Assembly (NCBI RefSeq): GCF_003725535.1
Contig: NZ_RJSF01000039.1
Location: forward strand, 1-44,461
Reading direction: 5' to 3'
DNA: 44,461 nt
Source of the DNA: Nocardioides pocheonensis
GTDB taxonomy: Bacteria > Actinomycetota > Actinomycetes > Propionibacteriales > Nocardioidaceae
The stretch's first letter is position 1. Each line of letters starts with the position of its first letter. This document shows positions 40,268-44,461 of this stretch, in pieces. Made by a program: the position numbers and the translations under genes. The notes beneath the pieces were generated by a model. That model saw only the letters and a list, made by a program, of their open reading frames with translations. It ran no database searches and was not told the origin of the DNA.

Positions 40268-40281
40268 TAGAACACGTTCTA
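40268..40281 (-). promoter_or_regulatory. KstR operator upstream of hsaA
   Basis: TAGAACACGTTCTA is a perfect 14-bp palindrome and matches the KstR motif TnnAACnnGTTnnA at every defined position. It indicates repression by KstR, relieved by an early cholesterol-derived CoA thioester. KstR itself is not in the window. Confidence 0.92.
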
Positions 40282-40405
40282 ACTCTGCGGCAATGGAACC
40301 ACGCGGGGGCATCACGTGCCGCATCACCGGGCATCACCGGCGACCGGGCCCGGATCGGGCGTTTGCGACACGCGGGACGTCCCGGACACCTACGCTCGTC
40401 CGGTC

Positions 40406-41218
40406 ATGGACCACCCACCGCCTCGCCCGACCCACGACCTCGGGGTCACCGACGTCGGGTACGAGCGGATCCTGCGCGACCTGCACCGCCGCGGGCACCG
40501 CAACGTTCCTCCGCCCCCGGTCGCGCCGCCCCCGGTCGCGCCACCTCCCGGACGCGGGAGGTGGGGAAGGCGAATCGCCGCCGCGGCCGTCGCCCTGGTC
40601 GGCGTCCTGGCCCTGCTCGTGCGGTGGAGCAGCAGCCACCAGGACCCGGCCTACGCCTTCCTGGACTCGGTCGGTGGCCATCCGGTGACCTACAGCTCCT
40701 GCCAGCTGATCCAGGTCGCGGTCTACCCGGCCGGCGGTCCGCCGGACGCCGAGCAGCTCGTCCGCGAGGCCGTGGACACGATGCGCTCGGCGACCGGGCT
40801 CAAGATCGTGGTCGCCGGGACCTTCGGCGGGCACGCTCCCAACTGGAACTTCAAGGCCGGGCCGGTGTACCCCGACGACCCGATCGCCGTGTCGTGGCAG
40901 GACGGCGACGCGATCGCGGAGCTCACCGACGAGATCGCCGGACTGGGAGGCAGCCGGGAGGTCATCGGTCGCGGCGGGAGCAAGCGCTACGTCGCGGGCA
41001 CGATCGCCCTCTCCCGCGACTACTACGCCTACCTGGACAAGCACCACAACCACGCGGAGGCACTCGCCGTCCTGCTGCACGAGTTCGGCCACGTCTTCGG
41101 CCTCGCGCACGTCGACTCGTCCGGTGAGCTCATGTACCGCCACAACATCGGCCGCACGGCGCTCGGCCCCGGCGACCTCGAGGGCCTCCAGCTGCTCGGC
41201 AAGGGCCCCTGCACGTAG
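40406..41218 (+). CDS. Membrane-anchored zincin (metzincin-like metalloprotease)
   Basis: A 270-residue predicted peptidase. The N-terminal cytoplasmic part is proline-rich with a duplicated PPPVAP unit. One membrane helix (about 57-73, IAAAAVALVGVLALLV) precedes an extracellular domain. The zinc motif is HEFGHVFGLAH (residues 225-235), a full HExxHxxGxxH as in matrixins, followed by SSGELMYRHNIG with a possible Met-turn. Two cysteines (SSCQLI and GPCT at the end) could pair outside. The ATG at 40406 lies nine bases after a TACGCT -10-like box, so the transcript may be nearly leaderless. The substrate is unknown. Confidence 0.8.
   Translation: MDHPPPRPTHDLGVTDVGYERILRDLHRRGHRNVPPPPVAPPPVAPPPGRGRWGRRIAAAAVALVGVLALLVRWSSSHQDPAYAFLDSVGGHPVTYSSCQLIQVAVYPAGGPPDAEQLVREAVDTMRSATGLKIVVAGTFGGHAPNWNFKAGPVYPDDPIAVSWQDGDAIAELTDEIAGLGGSREVIGRGGSKRYVAGTIALSRDYYAYLDKHHNHAEALAVLLHEFGHVFGLAHVDSSGELMYRHNIGRTALGPGDLEGLQLLGKGPCT
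40541..40564. repeat. Perfect 10-bp inverted repeat in the coding region of the zincin gene
   Basis: CCACCTCCCG, GACG, CGGGAGGTGG. It follows a duplicated 15-bp CCCCCGGTCGCGCC unit that encodes the proline-rich part. It may be a by-product of GC-rich low-complexity coding. Confidence 0.8.
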
Positions 41219-41242
41219 CCCGAGAGCCGGCCAGAGAAGCGG

Positions 41243-42007
41243 TCAGAGCGGATCGGGGAGCGCGAACCCCAGCTCGGCGCAGCCGGCCTCGAGGTGCGCG
41301 ATCACCGACTCGACCACCTTGACACGGGCGTAGCGCTTGTCGTCGGCCTCGACCAGCACCCAGGGCGCCTGCGGGGCGTCGGTCTCGCGGAGCATGTCCT
41401 CCACGGCCTCGACGTAGTCGGCGCGTCGGGCCCGGTTGCGCCAGTCCTCGTCGGTCAGCTTCCAGGTCTTGAGCGGGTCGGCGTCCCGCTTGCGGAAGCG
41501 GCGCTCCTGCTCCTCGTCGGAGACGTGCATCCAGAACTTCAGGACGAGCACACCCTCGCCGCGCAGCATGCGCTCGTAGGAGCAGATCTCGGCGTACGCG
41601 CGACGCCACTGCTCCTCGGTCGCGAAGCCCTCGACCCTCTCGACCAGCACGCGGCCGTACCAGGTGCGGTCGAGCACCGCGAAGCCCCCGAGCCCGGGAA
41701 CGGCCGGTGCGAAGCGGTGCAGGAAGTGGTGCCGCTTCTCGTCGGCGGTCGGCGCGGCGTACCCCTTGACCCGGACGTGGCGCGGGTCCATCGGCGCCAC
41801 CAGGCGCTTGATCGCCCCGCCCTTGCCGGACGCGTCCCAGCCCTCGAAGAGCACGAGCATGCCCGGGCCGATGTCCGGGTGTCCTGGGAACTTCCCGCCG
41901 ATGGCGAGCCGGATCTGGGCCAGTCGGTTCGAGGCAGCGGCGAGCCGCTCGTTCTCCTGACGCTTGGTCAGCTTGTGCGAGAGGTCCAGCTCGTCGAGGC
42001 GCCCCAT
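41243..42007 (-). CDS. ppk2: Polyphosphate kinase 2 family protein
   Basis: A 254-residue single-domain PPK2, which transfers phosphate between polyphosphate and nucleotides. Walker A is FEGWDASGKGGAIKRL, Walker B VLDRTWYGRVLVERVEG, and the lid module RRFRKRDADPLKTWKLTDED follows. VKGYAAPTADEKRHHFLHRF is also typical. The subclass (NDP or NMP phosphorylating) cannot be settled from the sequence. It is convergent with the zincin gene (24-base gap) and divergent from clpP, sharing a 102-base region that contains a CTGCC-N3-GGCAG palindrome. Confidence 0.9.
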   Translation of the reverse strand: MGRLDELDLSHKLTKRQENERLAAASNRLAQIRLAIGGKFPGHPDIGPGMLVLFEGWDASGKGGAIKRLVAPMDPRHVRVKGYAAPTADEKRHHFLHRFAPAVPGLGGFAVLDRTWYGRVLVERVEGFATEEQWRRAYAEICSYERMLRGEGVLVLKFWMHVSDEEQERRFRKRDADPLKTWKLTDEDWRNRARRADYVEAVEDMLRETDAPQAPWVLVEADDKRYARVKVVESVIAHLEAGCAELGFALPDPL

Positions 42008-42039
42008 GGGTCGATGCTAGGAGACCACCGGTCGCGACG

Positions 42040-42052
42040 CTGCCCACGGCAG
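42040..42052. promoter_or_regulatory. Palindrome CTGCC-N3-GGCAG upstream of the clpP pair
   Basis: CTGCCCACGGCAG lies 58 bases before the first clpP start and 33 bases before the ppk2 start. I recall a TTCTGCC-N3-GGCAGAA type operator for PopR of Streptomyces clpP3-clpP4; the core here agrees but the outer bases do not. A PopR-like gene closes this locus. Confidence 0.45.
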
Positions 42053-42109
42053 ATCCGCCGGCGGCAGCACGGCCTTCGGCGGGCGCACGCCGGCGGGCAC
42101 CGTGGTGCC

Positions 42110-42718
42110 ATGACCAGTACGACGCTCGCCGCCGGCGTGGACGACCTGCTCGCCCAGCGGCTCATGGCCCAGCGCATCATCGTCCTCGGCAAGCCGCTCG
42201 AGGACGTCGACGCGAACCGACTCTGCGCGCAGCTGCTGCTCCTCTCCGCCGAGGACGCGCGCTCCGACATCAGCCTCTGGATCAACTCCCCCGGCGGCTC
42301 GGTCACCGCGATGCTGGCGATCCACGACGTGATGCGCCTGATCCCGAACGACGTCAGCACGCTCGCAATGGGGATGGCCGCGAGCGCCGGGCAGTTCCTG
42401 CTCTCCGCGGGCACGCCGGGCAAGCGCTACGCGCTCCCCCACGCCCGGATCCTGCTGCACCAGGGGTCGGCCGGCATCGGCGGCACCGCCGTGGACATCG
42501 AGATCCAGGCCGAGGACCTCCGGCACACCCGCGACACCGTGCTCGGCCTGATCGCCGAGCACACCGGGCAGGACGTCGCGACCGTCGAGCAGGACTCCCG
42601 CCGCGACCGCTGGTTCACCGCCACCGAGGCGCTCGGCTACGGCTTCGTCGACAAGGTGATCGAGGCGGTCGACGACGTGGCGCCCGCGCGGACCCACCGG
42701 ATGGGGCTGGTGCGGTGA
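42110..42718 (+). CDS. clpP: ATP-dependent Clp protease proteolytic subunit, complete triad (ClpP3-like)
   Basis: A 202-residue ClpP. The catalytic triad is intact: Ser92 in [14 protein letters not shown], His117 in [11 protein letters not shown] and Asp166 in [27 protein letters not shown] is the conserved handle region. A short N-terminus of about 12 residues precedes the fold. It is followed after 64 bases by a second clpP on the same strand and then by a convergent PopR-like regulator. That set resembles the stress-inducible clpP3-clpP4/popR system of Streptomyces rather than the housekeeping clpP1-clpP2. Confidence 0.92.
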   Translation: MTSTTLAAGVDDLLAQRLMAQRIIVLGKPLEDVDANRLCAQLLLLSAEDARSDISLWINSPGGSVTAMLAIHDVMRLIPNDVSTLAMGMAASAGQFLLSAGTPGKRYALPHARILLHQGSAGIGGTAVDIEIQAEDLRHTRDTVLGLIAEHTGQDVATVEQDSRRDRWFTATEALGYGFVDKVIEAVDDVAPARTHRMGLVR

Positions 42719-42782
42719 TGCACCCCACGACGTTCCGCTCCCCCGCTTCGCTCCTCCGCACAACGCCGCAGGGACCCCGCTG

Positions 42783-43385
42783 ATGAGCCAGTACACGATC
42801 CCCTACGTGACCACCCGCACGCCGCGGGGCGAGCGCACCGTCGACCTCTACAGCCGCCTGCTGGAGGACCGGATCATCTACCTGGGCACCGAGATCGACG
42901 ACGGCGTCGCGAACGCGCTGATCGCGCAGCTGCTGCACCTCGAGTCCGACAACCCGGACCTGCCGATCAACCTCTACCTCAACTCCCCCGGCGGCAGCAT
43001 CACCGCGATGCTCGCCGTGTACGACGCGATGCAGTACGTCGCGCCGCCGGTCGAGACGACGTGCGTGGGCCAGGCGGCGTGGACGGCAGCCGTGCTGCTC
43101 GCCGGCGGGGCGCCGGGTCGGCGGACGATCCTGCCGCACGGCCGGGTGGTGCTGCACCAGCCGGCGACGCAGGGCCGCGGCACGATCCCGGACCTGATCC
43201 TCGAGGCCGAGGAGATCGCCCGGGTCCGCACGCTCCTGGAGGAGATCCTCTCCCGGCACACCGGCCGGACGCCCGAGCAGGTGCGCGCCGACACCGACCG
43301 CGACCTCGTGCTCACCCCGCACGCGGCCCTGGAGTACGGGATCGTCGACGAGGTGCTCCAGCCGCGCCGCGTGCCGGGGGCCTGA
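42783..43385 (+). CDS. ClpP-like subunit with catalytic Ser replaced by Trp (ClpP4-like)
   Basis: A 200-residue ClpP homologue with a normal fold: [31 protein letters not shown] and [20 protein letters not shown]. The active-site segment reads [16 protein letters not shown], so residue 100 is Trp (TGG) where the family has Ser; one C-to-G change from TCG would give this. His125 and Asp174 of the triad remain. The subunit should be unable to cleave peptides and may form mixed rings with the upstream ClpP, in the manner of ClpR subunits. A sequencing error is the main alternative. The 64-base gap to the first clpP still fits one operon. Confidence 0.88.
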   Translation: MSQYTIPYVTTRTPRGERTVDLYSRLLEDRIIYLGTEIDDGVANALIAQLLHLESDNPDLPINLYLNSPGGSITAMLAVYDAMQYVAPPVETTCVGQAAWTAAVLLAGGAPGRRTILPHGRVVLHQPATQGRGTIPDLILEAEEIARVRTLLEEILSRHTGRTPEQVRADTDRDLVLTPHAALEYGIVDEVLQPRRVPGA

Positions 43386-43395
43386 ACGCGGGCGG

Positions 43396-43713
43396 TCAGG
43401 CGGCGAGGCAGAGGGCGCTGCCGGCGGAGAACCCGCCGCGCGCAGCACGCGTGCTCAGCTCACGCACGGTGAGGTCGAGCGCGCCCGCGACCGCGGCGAG
43501 CATCTCGGACGAGGGGTCCTTGAGCCCGCGCTCGACCTCGGAGAGGTACTGCGGGGAGACTCCGGCGCGCTGCGCGACGTCGACGAGGCGCTCGCCGCGC
43601 TCGAGCCGGCGGCCGCGGAGCTCGCCTCCGACCAGCTCGCGCCAGAGCGGCTCGGTCCGCTCGACAGGCGCAGCGGGGTCCGGCGTACGTCGAAGGGACA
43701 CGATCTCGCCCAT
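43396..43713 (-). CDS. PopR/ClgR-type XRE regulator with C-terminal LAA
   Basis: A 105-residue Cro/CI-type HTH protein. The HTH spans about residues 34-85: LRGRRLERGERLVDVAQRAG, then VSPQYLSEVERGLKDPSSEM and LAAVAGALDLTVRELS. This is very similar to ClgR and PopR, the activators of clpP genes in Streptomyces. The protein ends GSALCLAA; ClpP-dependent turnover of PopR via its terminal Ala-Ala is known in S. lividans. It is convergent with the clpP pair (10-base gap). The ATG at 43713 is preferred to a GTG-led frame to 43749. It likely activates the adjacent clpP genes when Clp activity is low. Confidence 0.82.
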   Translation of the reverse strand: MGEIVSLRRTPDPAAPVERTEPLWRELVGGELRGRRLERGERLVDVAQRAGVSPQYLSEVERGLKDPSSEMLAAVAGALDLTVRELSTRAARGGFSAGSALCLAA

Positions 43714-43786
43714 GGGACCAGCGAAGCACGCCCCTCCCGGACCCGTCACGCCGTTCCGCTCAGAGCAGAACGCTCAAAGCGCTCCT

Positions 43787-43959
43787 GGTCGAGGTGCGAG
43801 GGCCAGCCTCGAAACCACCGGCCGGTGCTCACCGAGGCACGAGCCGTCGGTTGGTTGAGGTGCGAGCGCCAGCGAGCCTCGAAACCCCCGGCCCGCGCTC
43901 ACCCAGGCGCGAGTCCCCCGCTGGTTGAGGTGCGAGCGCCAGCGAGCCTCGAAACCCCC
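43787..43959. repeat. Three mini-repeat copies in a roughly 70-bp tandem
   Basis: Copies start at 43787 (GGTCGAGGTGCGAGGGCCAG, shorter), 43853 and 43923 (GGTTGAGGTGCGAGCGCCAG, then CGAGCCTCGAAACC). The last two are embedded in a 70-bp unit that also contains GGCCCGCGCTCACC. The block fills the 256-base gap between the PopR-like and GIY-YIG genes; nothing else is seen there. The stop of the GIY-YIG gene lies just beyond the array. Confidence 0.9.
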
Positions 43960-43969
43960 CGGCCCGCGC

Positions 43970-44269
43970 TCACCGGCCGGGCCGCAGATGTCCTCGCCGC
44001 GAGAGCGGAGGGAGCGCGCCGAAGTCGCCCCGGATCAGCGCCTGCCGCTTCGCACGCCCCCACCCCTGGACACGCTTCTCGAAGTTGAACGCCTCGACGA
44101 TGCTGGGGAACTCGCCGGCCCAGACCAGCGTCACGGGCCTCCGGCGCCGGGTGTACTCGGCGCCACCGACCTCCGCGTGGTTGTGCTCCCACAGCCGCCG
44201 GTCGAGGTCGGTCGTGCTGCCGACGTAGTAGGAGCCGTCGGCGCACTCGACGAGGTAGGTCCAAGGCAC
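43970..44269 (-). CDS. GIY-YIG domain protein (UPF0213/YhbQ-like)
   Basis: A 99-residue single-domain GIY-YIG protein: WTYLVECADGSYYVGSTTDL for the two signature strands, DRRLWEHN with the conserved Arg, and FEKRVQGWGRAKRQALI, which includes the metal-binding Glu. Such short proteins are predicted nucleases of unknown cellular role. The C-terminal few residues (RGHLRPGR) and the stop are next to a mini-repeat array. There is no sign of a mobile intron. The region 44270-44362 upstream shows no gene. Confidence 0.85.
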   Translation of the reverse strand: MPWTYLVECADGSYYVGSTTDLDRRLWEHNHAEVGGAEYTRRRRPVTLVWAGEFPSIVEAFNFEKRVQGWGRAKRQALIRGDFGALPPLSRRGHLRPGR

Positions 44270-44362
44270 GGCACCGAGGGTCGCAAGCCATGGGTGCTCA
44301 CGTCACCGGAGCCCTTCTGCCTGTGGAGAGATCGCCGACGACGGCTCCTGGGACCCAGAGGT

Positions 44363-44461
44363 GGTTTCGAGGCTCGCTGGCGCTCGCACCTCAACCAGCC
44401 AGACGTTGCACCCCAACCAGCCGATGGTTGAGGCGCGGTTGCGCAGCAACCGCCTCGAAAC
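44363..44461. repeat. Two mini-repeat copies at the window end
   Basis: A long-form copy (GGTTTCGAGGCTCGCTGG...CTCAACC) starts at 44363. A second variant at 44426-44461 (GGTTGAGGCGCGGTTGCGC, then AGCAACCGCCTCGAAAC) is an almost perfect hairpin and is cut by the edge. Between them are 25 bases without a signal. Confidence 0.85.

Noticed and set aside
41219-41242. Terminator between the convergent zincin and ppk2 genes
   Set aside because: No inverted repeat of useful length was found in the 24 bases.
43787-43959. Possible CRISPR array
   Set aside because: Only three degenerate copies, 70-bp units that repeat together with the spacer, no cas genes, and copies elsewhere in genes.
43825-44088. 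Short ORFs beginning MRCERQRASKPP
   Set aside because: They are translations of the mini-repeat and recur wherever it occurs; no coding evidence.
1-44461. tRNA, rRNA, riboswitch or insertion sequence
   Set aside because: No cloverleaf, rRNA core, conserved aptamer or transposase was recognised by eye; a covariance-model scan would be needed to exclude small RNAs.

Overview
The window comes from a high-GC actinomycete, most likely Nocardioides or a close relative (Nocardioidaceae). The GC content, frequent GTG starts, ATGA/GTGA-coupled operons, a WhiB regulator, KstR and KstR2 operators, a PopR-like Clp regulator and a GGTTTCG...CTCAACC mini-repeat family all point that way. The genus is inferred. 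No rRNA, tRNA, CRISPR array, transposase or phage gene was recognised.

Layout. 1-4155 (minus strand): a chemotaxis operon cheY-cheA-cheW-mcp; the mcp runs off the left edge. 4184-7081: a K+ channel/RCK protein, a small membrane protein, a stand-alone RsgA-like OB-fold protein and a YihY/BrkB membrane protein. 7150-23863: the steroid C/D-ring (HIP) degradation cluster. One divergent pair is two SDR genes against echA20-ipdA-ipdB-ipdC. The other is fadE30-ipdF-kstR2-fadA6 against fadD3-fadE31-fadE32-fadE33. Both divergent promoters carry an exact KstR2 palindrome. A VOC protein, a lipase-like hydrolase and a GNAT protein sit inside the cluster. 23990-31424: accessory genes, namely two hydrolases, a TMEM175-type channel, a WhiB7-like regulator with a possible upstream ORF, a LysR-type effector domain without HTH, an Mcl/CitE lyase pair, a GNAT and an AbiEi-like protein. 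31579-35519: a secreted multidomain GH54 arabinofuranosidase behind a LacI-type operator. 35541-40281: an HTH-less TetR domain, a DUF1003 protein and the KstR-controlled hsaADCB operon for steroid A/B-ring cleavage. 40406-44461: a membrane zincin, PPK2, two clpP genes with a PopR-like regulator, a GIY-YIG protein and repeat arrays.

How the genes work together. HsaA/HsaB hydroxylate the phenolic secosteroid, HsaC opens the ring and HsaD splits the product, leaving the C/D-ring propanoate HIP. FadD3 activates HIP to its CoA ester. FadE30, IpdF, IpdC, EchA20, IpdAB, FadE31-33 and FadA6 then degrade it to acetyl-, propionyl- and succinyl-CoA units. KstR (not encoded here) and KstR2 (encoded here) would sense pathway CoA thioesters. 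The Mcl/CitE pair may help assimilate C2/C3 units.

Most unusual signals: (1) a dispersed mini-repeat has entered at least six steroid-catabolism genes at seven places, always in the same orientation and frame, adding VSAGST or VS(R/P)LAGARTST peptides; (2) repeat ends supply stop codons of neighbouring genes; (3) the second ClpP has Trp in place of its catalytic Ser, next to a PopR-like regulator ending in LAA; (4) two regulator effector domains lack DNA-binding domains; (5) a 12-codon ORF and hairpin lie in the whiB7-like leader.
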